Of a DNA stretch of 64,000 nucleotides, positions 9,046 to 18,607 are shown in pieces. The notes beneath the pieces were generated by a model. The model made no database searches, had not been told where the DNA came from, and worked only from the letters and a program-made list of their open reading frames with translations. Numbering within the stretch: position 1 is the first letter of the stretch; each line of letters starts with the position of its first letter. Made by a program: the position numbers and the translations under genes. Source of the stretch: Streptomyces sp. PR69 (GTDB lineage: Bacteria; Actinomycetota; Actinomycetes; Streptomycetales; Streptomycetaceae); NCBI RefSeq assembly GCF_026420845.1, contig NZ_JAOWCB010000007.1, positions 124,001 to 188,000 on the forward strand. Reading direction: 5' to 3'.

Positions 9046-10683
9046 ATGACGGACTCGCAGGCACTCGCCGCCGCCTCCTCCCCCTCCCCCTCTTCTTCTG
9101 GCGGCAATCCGACAGCCGCAGCTCCGGCCGGTGTGCGCACCGCGGCCGATGTCGTCACCCCGGAGGTGGTCGCCCAGCTGACCCGAGGCGTCGTCGGCTC
9201 CGGCCGCACCGCCAACCACACGCCCTTCACCGGCGAGCAGCTGGCCGAGCTGCCCGAGTCGACACCCGAGGACGTCGCCGCCGCCTTCGAACGGGCCCGC
9301 GCCGCCCAGCCGGTCTGGGCGGCGACCTCCGTGCGCGCCCGCGCCGCGGTGCTGCTCCGTTTCCACGATCTGGTGCTCCAGCGGCAGGCCGAGGTGCTCG
9401 ACCTGATACAGCTGGAGACGGGCAAGGCCCGCCTGCACGCCCATGAGGAGGTCCAGGCCGTCGCCGTGGCGGCCCGCCACTACGGCCGTACGGCCCCCGC
9501 GTATCTGCGGCGCAAGCGGCACACGGGCGTCGTCCCCGTCCTGACCAAGACCGCGGAACTGCGCCATCCGCGCGGCGTCGTCGGCCAGATCGCCCCCTGG
9601 AACTACCCGCTGGAGCTGTCCGTCGGCGATGCGCTGCCCGCCTTCGCCGCCGGCAACGCGGTGGTGATGAAGCCGGACACCGAGACCGCCCTCACCGCGC
9701 TGTGGGCGCGCGATCTGCTCATCGAGGCCGGACTGCCCGCCGAGGTCTTCCAGGTGGTGCTCGGAGACGGACCGGTCGTCGGCCCCGAAGTCGTCCGGCA
9801 CGCCGACTACGTCTCCTTCACCGGCTCCACCCGCACCGGCCGCGAGGTCGCCCAGGGCGCCGCCGCCCGGCTCATCGGCGTCTCCCTCGAACTGGGCGGC
9901 AAGAACGCGATGCTGGTCCTGCACGACGCGGATGTGGAGAAGGCCGCGGCCGGCGCGGTGCGCGCCTGCTTCTCCTCCGCCGGCCAGCTGTGCATCTCCA
10001 TCGAACGGCTCTACGTCCACGAGTCGATCGCCGACGACTTCATCGAACGGTTCGCGGCCCGTACGAAGGCGATGCGCCTCGGCAGCGCCCTCGCCTACGG
10101 AGCCGACATGGGCTCCCTGGTCAGCGAGCGGCAGCTGGAGACGGTCACCCGCCATGTCGAGGAGGCCGTCGCCAAGGGCGCCCGGCTCATCGCAGGCGGC
10201 CGCGCCCGGCCCGACATCGGCCCGCTCTTCTACGAACCGACGATCCTCGACGGAGTCGAGGCCCCGATGGCCGTCTGCACCGAGGAGACCTTCGGCCCGG
10301 TCGTCTCCGTCTACCGCTTCACCGACGAGGACGAGGCCGTCCGGCTCGCCAACGCCACCCCGTACGGGCTGAACTCCAGCGTGTGGACCCGGGACGGCAG
10401 GCGCGGCCACGCAATCGCCGCCAGGCTGCGCACCGGCACCGTCAACATCAACGAGGGCTATGCGCCCGCGTACGGCAGTGTGCAGTCGCCGATGGGCGGC
10501 ATGAAGGACTCCGGACTGAGCCGGCGTCATGGCTCCGAGGGCATCCTGAAGTACACCGAGGCCCAGACCGTCGCCCAGCAGCGGCTGCTGCCGCTGGCGC
10601 CGTCCTTCGGCATGGACGACGAGAAGTACGCGGCGTTCATGAGCGCCTCCCTGAAGGTCATGAAGGCGCTGAGACTGCGCTGA
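9046..10683 (+). CDS. gabD2: Succinic-semialdehyde dehydrogenase
   Basis: This 545-aa NAD(P)-dependent aldehyde dehydrogenase is predicted to oxidise succinic semialdehyde to succinate (GABA shunt). The sequence shows the cofactor-site segment with WNYPLE, catalytic Glu282 in LELGGKN and catalytic Cys316 in GQLC, and the length is slightly above the family norm because of a ~40-residue Ser/Pro-rich N-terminus. ATG 9046 is preferred over ATG 9025 because a -10-like box at 9031 would place transcription near it. The C-terminal tail (SFGMDDEKY) is typical of the actinobacterial GabD2-like group. It is followed after 32 bp by a GMC oxidoreductase on the same strand, so an operon is likely. Exact substrate preference is inferred from family resemblance. 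Confidence 0.85.
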   Translation: MTDSQALAAASSPSPSSSGGNPTAAAPAGVRTAADVVTPEVVAQLTRGVVGSGRTANHTPFTGEQLAELPESTPEDVAAAFERARAAQPVWAATSVRARAAVLLRFHDLVLQRQAEVLDLIQLETGKARLHAHEEVQAVAVAARHYGRTAPAYLRRKRHTGVVPVLTKTAELRHPRGVVGQIAPWNYPLELSVGDALPAFAAGNAVVMKPDTETALTALWARDLLIEAGLPAEVFQVVLGDGPVVGPEVVRHADYVSFTGSTRTGREVAQGAAARLIGVSLELGGKNAMLVLHDADVEKAAAGAVRACFSSAGQLCISIERLYVHESIADDFIERFAARTKAMRLGSALAYGADMGSLVSERQLETVTRHVEEAVAKGARLIAGGRARPDIGPLFYEPTILDGVEAPMAVCTEETFGPVVSVYRFTDEDEAVRLANATPYGLNSSVWTRDGRRGHAIAARLRTGTVNINEGYAPAYGSVQSPMGGMKDSGLSRRHGSEGILKYTEAQTVAQQRLLPLAPSFGMDDEKYAAFMSASLKVMKALRLR

Positions 10684-10702
10684 GGCCGCGTTGAGGCCGC
10701 GT
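10681..10702 (+). repeat. 11-bp tandem duplication at a stop codon
   Basis: Two exact copies of tgaggccgcgt begin at the dehydrogenase stop codon. A third start of the unit (tgagagg) runs into the ribosome site of the next gene. Confidence 0.7.
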
Positions 10703-10715
10703 TGAGAGGAGTCCG

Positions 10716-12494
10716 GTGCACAAGGTGAACGACGCATACGACTACGACGTCATCGTCGTCGGCTCGGGCTTCGGCGGCTCTGTCTCGGCGCTGCGGCTGA
10801 CGGAGAAGGGATACCGGGTCGGCGTCCTGGAGGCCGGCCGCCGCTTCACCCGGGAGACCCTCCCCAGGAACTCCTGGGACCTGCGGAACTACCTCTGGGC
10901 CCCGGCGCTCGGGCTGTTCGGCATCCAGCGCGTCCATCTGCTGGGCAATGTGATGGTGCTGGCGGGCGCGGGCGTCGGCGGCGGCTCCCTCAACTACGCC
11001 AACACCCTGTATGTGCCGCCCCCGGCCTTCTTCCAGGACCGCCAGTGGGCGTCCATCACCGACTGGCAGGACGAACTCGCCCCGTACTACGACCAGGCGA
11101 AGCGGATGCTGGGGGTGCGGCTCAACCCGACCATGACCCCCTCGGATGTGCATCTCAAGGCGACCGCACAGGCGATGGGCGTCGGCGACACCTTCCATAT
11201 GGCCCCGGTCGGCGTCTTTTTCGGCGATGGCGAGGACGCGGACGGCACGGCGAAGACGCGGCCGGGCGGGGCCGTGGACGATCCGTACTTCGGCGGTGCG
11301 GGACCGGCCCGCAGGGCGTGCACCGAGTGCGGCGAGTGCATGACCGGCTGCCGCCACGGCGCGAAGAACACCCTCAACGAGAACTATCTCCACCTCGCCG
11401 AACAGGCCGGCGCGGTCATCCACCCCATGACGACGGTCGTCGCGATCGCCGAGGACGGGCAGGGCGGCCACAAGGTCACCACAGTGCCCACGGACGCACG
11501 GCGCAAGGGACGGCGCAGCGTGCTGCGGGCGCGGTACGTGGTCGTGGCGGCGGGGACGTACGGCACCCAGACCCTGCTCCACACGATGCGCGACCGCGGG
11601 CTGCTGCCGCGTATCCCGGCCCGGCTTGGCGAGCTGACCCGCACCAACTCCGAGGCGCTGGTCGGCTCCCAGACCACCGACCGCCGCTACCGGGCGAGGC
11701 ACGGCGCACGGAAGGCGGACTTCACCCGGGGCGTGGCGATCACCTCGTCCATCCACCCGGACGCCGACACCCACATCGAACCGGTCCGCTACGGCAAGGG
11801 CTCCAACGCGATGGGCCTGCTGTCCATCCTCCAGGTGCCGTACGCGGAGCGCCGGGTGCGGGGCTGGCTGCGCAACGCGGTCCGGCATCCCTGGCTGATG
11901 GCCCGCTCCCTGTCCAACAGGCGCTGGTCGGAGCGGTCGATCATCGGTCTGGTGATGCAGTCCGTGGACAACTCCCTGACCACCTACCGCAGGCCGCGCG
12001 GCCCCGGAAAGGGTCTGCTGACCGCCCGCCAGGGCCATGGCGCCCCCAACCCCAAGCAGATCGCCGAGGGCACCCGCGCGGCCACTCTGCTCGCCCAGGA
12101 GATCAACGGCTTCGCCGGCTCGAACGTCGGGGAGCTGATGGGCACCCCGCTGACCGCGCACTTCCTCGGCGGCTGTGTCATCGGCGCGTCGGCTGAGGAC
12201 GGGGTGATCGATCCCTACCACCGGCTGTACGGCCATCCCGGCGTTTCCGTGGTCGACGGCGCGGCCGTCTCGGCGAACCTGGGCGTCAACCCGTCCCTGA
12301 CGATCACGGCGCAGGCCGAGCGCGCCATGTCCTTCTGGCCCAACAAGGGCGAACCGGACCCGCGTCCGGCGCAGGGCGAGCCGTACCGGCGGCTCGCGCC
12401 CGTGGCCCCGGTGTCGCCCACGGTCCCGGCGGGGGCGTTCGGCGCGCTGAAGCTGCCGTTCCTGGGGGTGCCGGCGGTCCCGCCGAAGCCGTAG
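10716..12494 (+). CDS. GMC-family FAD oxidoreductase (cholesterol-oxidase-like)
   Basis: This 592-aa flavoprotein has an N-terminal dinucleotide-binding fold with VVGSGFGGSVSALRL (residues ~12-26) and the acidic residue at the end of strand 2 (LEAG). A central cysteine cluster, CTECGECMTGCRHG, is typical of the cholesterol-oxidase-like GMC branch, and the C-terminal NLGVNPSLTITA segment is the usual FAD/active-site end of this family. It starts at GTG 10716 with GAGAGGAG about 6 nt upstream. It probably shares a transcript with the upstream dehydrogenase. A sterol or other alcohol substrate is possible, but the substrate cannot be read from sequence. Confidence 0.82.
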   Translation: MHKVNDAYDYDVIVVGSGFGGSVSALRLTEKGYRVGVLEAGRRFTRETLPRNSWDLRNYLWAPALGLFGIQRVHLLGNVMVLAGAGVGGGSLNYANTLYVPPPAFFQDRQWASITDWQDELAPYYDQAKRMLGVRLNPTMTPSDVHLKATAQAMGVGDTFHMAPVGVFFGDGEDADGTAKTRPGGAVDDPYFGGAGPARRACTECGECMTGCRHGAKNTLNENYLHLAEQAGAVIHPMTTVVAIAEDGQGGHKVTTVPTDARRKGRRSVLRARYVVVAAGTYGTQTLLHTMRDRGLLPRIPARLGELTRTNSEALVGSQTTDRRYRARHGARKADFTRGVAITSSIHPDADTHIEPVRYGKGSNAMGLLSILQVPYAERRVRGWLRNAVRHPWLMARSLSNRRWSERSIIGLVMQSVDNSLTTYRRPRGPGKGLLTARQGHGAPNPKQIAEGTRAATLLAQEINGFAGSNVGELMGTPLTAHFLGGCVIGASAEDGVIDPYHRLYGHPGVSVVDGAAVSANLGVNPSLTITAQAERAMSFWPNKGEPDPRPAQGEPYRRLAPVAPVSPTVPAGAFGALKLPFLGVPAVPPKP

Positions 12495-12520
12495 CAGAAC
12501 GGGCGTTGTGGCAACGGAAA

Positions 12521-12550
12521 GGCGCTGCACCCCCCTCCGAGTGCAGCGCC
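12521..12550. terminator. Bidirectional terminator hairpin
   Basis: GGCGCTGCAC pairs perfectly with GTGCAGCGCC around a 10-nt loop. It sits between the convergent oxidoreductase and surface-protein genes. Confidence 0.75.
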
Positions 12551-12599
12551 TTCCCCGTCTATGCGGCGGTGTGCCTCAGCCGCCTACGCGGCTGCCTGC

Positions 12600-13748
12600 T
12601 TACGCGGTCGCGCCGTTGCCGCGACGCTTCAGCGCGAAGACGACGCCCGCGCCGGCGACGACGGCGATGCCACCGGCGATGCCGATGGTCGGCAGCATGG
12701 AGTTCGAACCGGTCTCCGCGAGGCTGCCGGTGACCGGGTACTGCTTGACCTCACCCTGCGGCTTGGTGTCCGGACCCGGCTTCGGGTTCGGCTTGCCGTT
12801 GTCCGTGCCCGGCTTGGCCTCGCCCGGGTTCTCGTTGCTGCTGCCCGGCTTCAGGACCTCGAAGAAGGCGGAGTCGCCTTCGTGGTCCTCGGCGATGCAG
12901 TCCTGGCCGTTCACATCGCCCAGGTAGCCGCCTGCGCCGAAGGAGTAGCCGTCACCCAGCGGTGCGTCCTTGGTGATCTTCACCCGCAGATCGGCCTTGA
13001 CGAACTCGCCGGCCTTCATGCCCTCGACGCCCCAGAAGTAGAAGCTGTACTCGACGGCCTCGTCGATGTTGATCCACTCGTTGGTGGCGGGGTCGCGGAA
13101 CTCCAGGTCGACGAACTTGCGAAGCGACTTCGCCTCGTCGTCGACCTCCCAGTTGTCGACCTCGGCGTAGAAGGCGACCTCGCGGAGGGTGACCTTCGAC
13201 TGGTTCGTGATGGTGAGGCTGAAGTTGTGCCAGCCGCTGCCTGCGACGATCTTCCCGGGCAGCCCGGACACATCGGCGCTCAGAGCGTCCTGCTCGAAGT
13301 TCTCGTCCAGCTCCCAGCAGTAGGGCGGGGGCTCCTCTTCGCCCTCCTCGTCCTCGGGCTTGGCGTCGCCCTCGCCCTCGGACGTCTCGGAGGTCTTGTC
13401 GTCCTCCTTCTTCTCGCCCTCGCCCTCACCCTCGGGCTTCTTCTCGCCCTCGGCCTCGGAGGCGGGCGTGTCGTTCTGGGACTCGCCGCCCGTCTCCGTA
13501 CCCGTTTCCGTCTTCGCGTCGCCCTCGGAGGACTCTTCGGACTTCTCGGACTTCTCGGTCTCGGCCGGGGTCTCCGTGTCGTTCTCCGTGGACGGGTTGG
13601 TCCCCTCCGCCGGCGTCTTGGACGTCGAATCGGAGGTGGTGGTGCCGTTGTTGCCGTCAGTCGCGTATGCGGCCGGAGCAGCCAGGAACGCGGCAGGGGC
13701 TATGACAGCGGTCGCGGCGGCGACAGCCATAGCGCGGCGAAGCTTCAA
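12600..13748 (-). CDS. Sortase-anchored (LAETG) acidic cell-surface protein
   Basis: This 382-aa secreted protein is attached to the wall by sortase. The sequence shows an N-terminal signal peptide (KLRRAMAVAAATAVIAP, cut after AAYA), a ~95-residue Glu/Thr/Ser/Gly-rich acidic region, a folded middle domain (~125-330) and a C-terminal LAETG, hydrophobic stretch and Lys/Arg tail (VFALKRRGNG). LAxTG is the motif of class E sortases in Streptomyces. I place the start at TTG 13748, with GAGGT 4 nt upstream, because it begins directly at the basic end of the signal peptide. ATG 13781 would add 11 residues unlike a signal peptide. The ligand is unknown. Confidence 0.82.
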   Translation of the reverse strand: MKLRRAMAVAAATAVIAPAAFLAAPAAYATDGNNGTTTSDSTSKTPAEGTNPSTENDTETPAETEKSEKSEESSEGDAKTETGTETGGESQNDTPASEAEGEKKPEGEGEGEKKEDDKTSETSEGEGDAKPEDEEGEEEPPPYCWELDENFEQDALSADVSGLPGKIVAGSGWHNFSLTITNQSKVTLREVAFYAEVDNWEVDDEAKSLRKFVDLEFRDPATNEWINIDEAVEYSFYFWGVEGMKAGEFVKADLRVKITKDAPLGDGYSFGAGGYLGDVNGQDCIAEDHEGDSAFFEVLKPGSSNENPGEAKPGTDNGKPNPKPGPDTKPQGEVKQYPVTGSLAETGSNSMLPTIGIAGGIAVVAGAGVVFALKRRGNGATA

Positions 13749-13894
13749 TGTGACCTCGGTGAAGTCCGGCGTGCCGCCCATCGGGAGGCACGAGGTGGTG
13801 GGCCTCCCCCGGTGATGTCACGGGCGAGGCTCTTGGTTCCGCATGCATGACCTGTGGCGGGTGGGGTTGGTTGCAGGGAACTCACAGAATCTTT

Positions 13895-13987
13895 ATGTGT
13901 TCTGGATCACTTTCACCGGCCGTGCTCGCCGCGGGCGTGGTGCTGTTCCTGGCGGCCCGTCGCCGCAAGGCCGGGCAGGCCGCGTAA
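13895..13987 (+). pseudogene. Possible C-terminal remnant of a second sortase substrate
   Basis: In one frame (13922-13987) the DNA reads as a hydrophobic stretch, VLAAGVVLFLAARRRKAGQAA, minus its last residue a typical membrane-plus-basic tail, then a stop. The preceding residues carry no LAxTG and no gene body. It looks like the broken end of a sortase-anchored protein, but it is short and could be chance. Confidence 0.3.
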
Positions 13988-14018
13988 CTCAGGGCAGACC
14001 GCGTAACTCAGGGAAGAC
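13981..14018. repeat. 19-bp tandem repeat, two copies
   Basis: cgcgtaactcagggcagac is repeated once with a single change (c to a). The first copy overlaps the end of the possible sortase-substrate remnant. Confidence 0.75.
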
Positions 14019-14046
14019 CGCTTGACGAGGCGGCTGCACACACGGC

Positions 14047-14078
14047 AAGGGCCCCGCGGATTCTTCCGCGGGGCCCTT
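14047..14078. terminator. Strong intrinsic-type hairpin
   Basis: A perfect 14-bp stem (AAGGGCCCCGCGGA with its complement) surrounds a TTCT loop. It lies in a 798-bp stretch (13749-14546) without a convincing gene. Confidence 0.7.
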
Positions 14079-14306
14079 GGCGGTCGGCACCGGCGTCAGG
14101 GCAGCGCGGGTGCCGAGATGCGACGCCGGGGGGTTGCGCCGCGTGGGGGAGAGGCGGCCGCCGGAGCACGGACGGTGTGCGGGCGGGCTCGGCCTCAAGA
14201 GTCTGGAGGAGGTTCGAGGAGGGGTTCGAGAAGGAGGTGCGAGGCGTGCGGCGGGCGCGGCAGGAGACGTGCCGACGGATGAGTGACGCTGCATTTCCGG
14301 GTCGTC

Positions 14307-14340
14307 GCGGTCGGCTCCGGGCGTCCCCGGAGCCGACCGC
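14307..14340. terminator. Perfect 15-bp hairpin in gene-poor DNA
   Basis: GCGGTCGGCTCCGGG pairs with its exact complement across a CGTC loop, and TCTTT follows on the plus strand. It may end the chorismate mutase transcript from the right or an unrecognised small transcript from the left. I see no supported gene between 14080 and 14546. Confidence 0.55.
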
Positions 14341-14546
14341 TCTTTGGAGTGACCGGGCTGCTGTCCCCTGCCGACCGGTCACGCGCGCTGGGGCGAGGTC
14401 CCACGACGTGCCTGCGACACGTCACACGCTCCAGCGGAGCCACGCGTGGTTTCCTTCGAGGCCCGCCCCTGGCTGGCACGGACAACCGGACAACGACGGC
14501 CCGCGGCCCGCGGTCACGCTTCGGACGAGTGAGGATGTGCCCGAAC

Positions 14547-14897
14547 TCAGATGCGGCCCCGGCACAGCTCCAGCAGGGTCATCGCCAGCGAGGTGCCCGG
14601 CTTGCCCAGGGCGTCGCGGTAGTGGGCGAGGACCTCCATCTCCCGCGCCAGGTTCACCCGCCGGCCGCCGGAGGAGATGCGGGCGTCCTGGATGACGGCT
14701 GAGACGGCCATGCGTTCCTGGATCAGGCCGATGATCCGGTCGTCGAGCGCGTCGATGCGCTCCCGCGCACCGGTGATCACGGTCGCGGCTTCGTCGGTGC
14801 GCGCGCCGGTGTCGGTCGCGGCAGCTGTGGCGGTCGCTGCGACTGTGGCGGCGGCTGCGACTGCGGCGGTCGTCGCATCGGCTGTGATCGGGGTCAT
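14547..14897 (-). CDS. Chorismate mutase (AroQ type)
   Basis: This 116-aa enzyme converts chorismate to prephenate, the branch point toward phenylalanine and tyrosine. The C-terminal ~80 residues form the all-helical AroQ domain: an ARERIDALDDRIIGLIQERM helix with the conserved Arg, Asp and Arg positions, then a second helical segment ending LLELCRGRI. The first ~40 residues are an Ala/Thr run (AAVAAAATVAATATAAATD) probably without structure. ATG 14897 is chosen because AGGAGC lies 6 nt upstream and the AroQ domain follows. It is divergent from guaA. A leader peptide and a strong hairpin lie upstream and suggest transcription attenuation. Confidence 0.88.
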   Translation of the reverse strand: MTPITADATTAAVAAAATVAATATAAATDTGARTDEAATVITGARERIDALDDRIIGLIQERMAVSAVIQDARISSGGRRVNLAREMEVLAHYRDALGKPGTSLAMTLLELCRGRI

Positions 14898-14963
14898 GAT
14901 CGGGGCTCCTGTCTGCAGTGCTCTGCTGTGCCGGGGCCCCGGAGCCACACGGCCCGGAAACGG

Positions 14964-14998
14964 CAGGCGCCCCGGGCCTTGTCGGCCCGGGGCGCCTG
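14964..14998 (-). terminator. Putative attenuator terminator before chorismate mutase
   Basis: A perfect 15-bp GC-rich stem (CAGGCGCCCCGGGCC and complement) has a 5-nt loop. It lies 12 nt after the leader-peptide stop and 66 nt before the chorismate mutase start. No U-tract follows, which is normal for Streptomyces terminators. Confidence 0.6.
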
Positions 14999-15010
14999 GG
15001 AAGTCGCTTG

Positions 15011-15091
15011 TCAGTTGCTCAAGCAGACACGACCATGGCAGCCGGCGGGCCGGTTGCCATAGGTAAAGAGGAAGGTCTGCTGCGTGCGCAT
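15011..15091 (-). CDS. Putative Phe/Tyr leader peptide of chorismate mutase
   Basis: This 26-residue ORF runs ATG to TGA. Codons 7-11 read Phe-Leu-Phe-Thr-Tyr, the end products of the chorismate mutase branch. Immediately after these codons the RNA can fold into a 9-bp hairpin (GGCAACCGG with CCGGCTGCC, one mismatch), and a 15-bp terminator follows the stop. GGCCCG in the leader can pair with CGGGCC in the terminator arm, giving a possible antiterminator. A -10-like CATACT lies 6 nt before the ATG, so the mRNA is probably leaderless. The layout is that of ribosome-mediated attenuation; function is inferred. Confidence 0.55.
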   Translation of the reverse strand: MRTQQTFLFTYGNRPAGCHGRVCLSN

Positions 15092-15097
15092 GCGGAC

Positions 15098-15103
15098 AGT
15101 ATG
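15098..15103 (-). promoter_or_regulatory. Candidate -10 box for the leader peptide/chorismate mutase
   Basis: CATACT on the minus strand is 6 nt upstream of the leader ATG, so transcription should start at or next to the A of ATG. Confidence 0.4.
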
Positions 15104-15172
15104 GCTCCTGCGGGCGTGCGCCGGGCAAGCCGGGTTCGGATGGTGAGACGAAGAGAGGACCGGCCGCGCCGG

Positions 15173-15178
15173 TAGAAT
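15173..15178 (+). promoter_or_regulatory. Candidate -10 box (TAGAAT) for guaA
   Basis: TAGAAT lies 57 nt before the guaA GTG, leaving a ~50-nt leader with GGAAGG near the start. No clear -35 is visible. Confidence 0.4.
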
Positions 15179-15235
15179 CGACAAAGAGAACCCCTCCAGA
15201 ACCCCTTCTCCCACCACCGCCGGAAGGCCGCCGTA

Positions 15236-16833
<1,598 letters not shown>

Positions 16834-16885
16834 CCTGTGGTGCCCTGACGGGCGCCACAGACGCGGCAGACACGACGGGCACACC

Positions 16886-16920
16886 GACGCCGCCGTCCTC
16901 CGTATGGGGACGGCGGCGTC
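16886..16920. terminator. guaA terminator
   Basis: GACGCCGCCGTCC pairs perfectly (13 bp) with its complement around a 9-nt loop, 55 bp after the guaA stop. Confidence 0.75.
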
Positions 16921-16966
16921 GCGCTGTCTATGGCCAGTTGCCCCAGCCGGAGCTACCTTCCGGCCC

Positions 16967-17833
16967 ATGAGCGAGACGCCCCCACCGCTGCCCCCACCGC
17001 TGCCCCCGTCGCCGCCCCCTCCGTCCCCGCCCCCTCCGTCCCCGCCCCCGCCCGTTCCCGTCGAGCAGCTCGACTTCGCGATGCCGCCTGAGCATGACTC
17101 TCCGGACGACGAGCGTGCCGGTCGCAAGGAGCGGCTCGCGGCCGCCCTGCGGCTCTTCGGCCGCTTTGGATACGAGGAGGGGGTCTCGGGCCATATCACC
17201 GCACGGGACCCGGAGTTCGCCGACTGCTTCTGGGTCAACCCCTTCGGGGTGCCGTTCGCGCAGATCACCGCGGGAGAGCTGCTGCTGGTCAACAGCGCGG
17301 GGCAGGTCGTCGCCGGGCGTCACCATGTCAACCAGGCCGCCTTCGCCGTCCACGCGGCGGTCCATCTCGCCCGCCCCGACGTCGTGGCCGTGGCGCACAC
17401 CCATTCGATGTACGGGCGGGCGCTGGCCGCGCTCGGCGAGCTGATCGACCCGATCAGTCAGGAGGCATGCGCCTTCTATGAAGACCATGCCCTGGTCGAC
17501 TCCTACACCGGGGTGGCCGTCGACGAGGCTGAGGGACGCCGGATCGCCGCCGCCCTCGGCCCACGCAAGGCCGTCATCCTGCGCAATCACGGCCTGCTCA
17601 CCGTCGGCGACTCGGTCGACGCGGCGGCCTGGTGGTTTATCTCCATGGAGCGCTGCTGCCGCATCCAGCTGCTGGCACGGGCGGCGGGCAAGCCCGTCCT
17701 CATCGGAGCCCGTGACGCTGCGGCAACCCGTGAGCGGCTGGGGAGCGATCTGGTCGCCTGGATCAGTTATCAGCCCCTGTGGCGGCAGGTCAGCAGGGAA
17801 GAGCCCGATCTGCTGAGCCGGCACGCCGACTGA
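16967..17833 (+). CDS. Class II aldolase/adducin-family protein with polyproline N-terminus
   Basis: This 288-aa protein has a class II aldolase fold after an unusual N-terminus. Residues ~5-28 are almost wholly Pro with Ser/Leu, encoded by a ccccctccgtcc-type repeat. The aldolase domain shows the metal-binding histidines in HTHSMYGRA and in RNHGLLTVG and the family GHITARDPE segment. ATG 16967 is chosen because upstream in-frame codons lie inside the guaA terminator. Relatives act on fuculose- or rhamnulose-type phosphates, but the substrate is not identifiable here. The polyproline run would need elongation factor P for efficient translation. Confidence 0.85.
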   Translation: MSETPPPLPPPLPPSPPPPSPPPPSPPPPVPVEQLDFAMPPEHDSPDDERAGRKERLAAALRLFGRFGYEEGVSGHITARDPEFADCFWVNPFGVPFAQITAGELLLVNSAGQVVAGRHHVNQAAFAVHAAVHLARPDVVAVAHTHSMYGRALAALGELIDPISQEACAFYEDHALVDSYTGVAVDEAEGRRIAAALGPRKAVILRNHGLLTVGDSVDAAAWWFISMERCCRIQLLARAAGKPVLIGARDAAATRERLGSDLVAWISYQPLWRQVSREEPDLLSRHAD

Positions 17834-17840
17834 GGCGGCG

Positions 17841-17904
17841 CATTCGGCGAGGTCGCCGTCCGGTGCGGCCGCCGTTCGGCGAGGCCGCCGCCCGGTGAAG
17901 CGGC
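17841..17904. repeat. 32-bp tandem repeat, two imperfect copies
   Basis: A 32-bp unit starting cattcggcgaggtcgc is followed directly by a copy with six changes, immediately after the aldolase stop. Related fragments (attcggcggtatg) occur just downstream. Confidence 0.6.
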
Positions 17905-18027
17905 GACTCCGAGTGTTGCGACCTCCCTGAGCACGGCTGTGGGCGGTTTCCGGCGGTATGGGGCGGCATCCTGTGGCATTCGGCGGTATGTGCGGTGAGC
18001 CGCCATGGGCCCGCATACGTATGGTCA

Positions 18028-18041
18028 GTTGATAGGTCAAC
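18028..18041. promoter_or_regulatory. Inverted repeat upstream of doxX-like gene
   Basis: GTTGATAGGTCAAC has perfect 5-bp arms around TAGG and lies 44 bp before the DoxX start. It is a possible operator; no regulator is assigned. Confidence 0.3.
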
Positions 18042-18085
18042 CGTAGGCGTGGCAGGTGGGACAAGGTGGACAGGTGGGACTGACG

Positions 18086-18607
18086 ATGACACCAATGCAG
18101 CGGATGACTACGACATACGGCATGGCGGACGGGGGCAGACAGGGCGGCTGGAAGGCGCTGGCCAGCCGGTACGCCCTGCTGCCCCTGCGCGTCTTCCTCG
18201 GCGTGACCTTCATCTACGCCGGGCTCGACAAAATCACCGACAGCAGCTTTATGTCGGCCAGCGGCACCGGCTCGATCGGGGAGATCATGCGCTCCGTGCG
18301 CGATACCTCCGCCGTGCCGTGGCTGGTGGACATCGCCCTGGAGAGCCCTGTGGGCTTCGGCTATGCCATCGCCTGCGGGGAACTCATGGTGGGCATCGGC
18401 ACGCTCTTCGGGATCATCGCCCGTCTGGCCGCCGTCGGCGGCGCGCTGATCTCGCTGAGCCTGTGGCTGACCGTCAGCTGGGCGACCGATCCGTACTACT
18501 ACGGCAACGATCTCGCCTATCTGATGGCCTGGCTGCCGCTGGTGCTCGCCGGGGCGCCCATGTTCTCGGTGGACGCGCTCTGGGCGGAACGGCGACGTAT
18601 GCGGTAG
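18086..18607 (+). CDS. DoxX-family integral membrane protein
   Basis: This ~173-aa protein has four hydrophobic segments and the DoxX signature LRVFLGVTFIYAGLDKI in the first segment. DoxX proteins are small quinone- or thiol-related membrane proteins; the exact role is unknown. ATG 18086 has GGTGGGAC upstream. GTG 18056 and 18074 are in-frame alternatives. Its last 90 bp overlap the convergent gene on the other strand. Confidence 0.8.
   Translation: MTPMQRMTTTYGMADGGRQGGWKALASRYALLPLRVFLGVTFIYAGLDKITDSSFMSASGTGSIGEIMRSVRDTSAVPWLVDIALESPVGFGYAIACGELMVGIGTLFGIIARLAAVGGALISLSLWLTVSWATDPYYYGNDLAYLMAWLPLVLAGAPMFSVDALWAERRRMR

Noticed and set aside
14080-14546. Several short ORFs in the gap after the 14047 hairpin
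   Set aside because: Codon use, length and lack of ribosome sites do not support any of them.
15009-15031. TTGTCAGTT resembling a PafBC element
   Set aside because: No -10 at the right distance; the sequence is the end of the leader peptide on the other strand.
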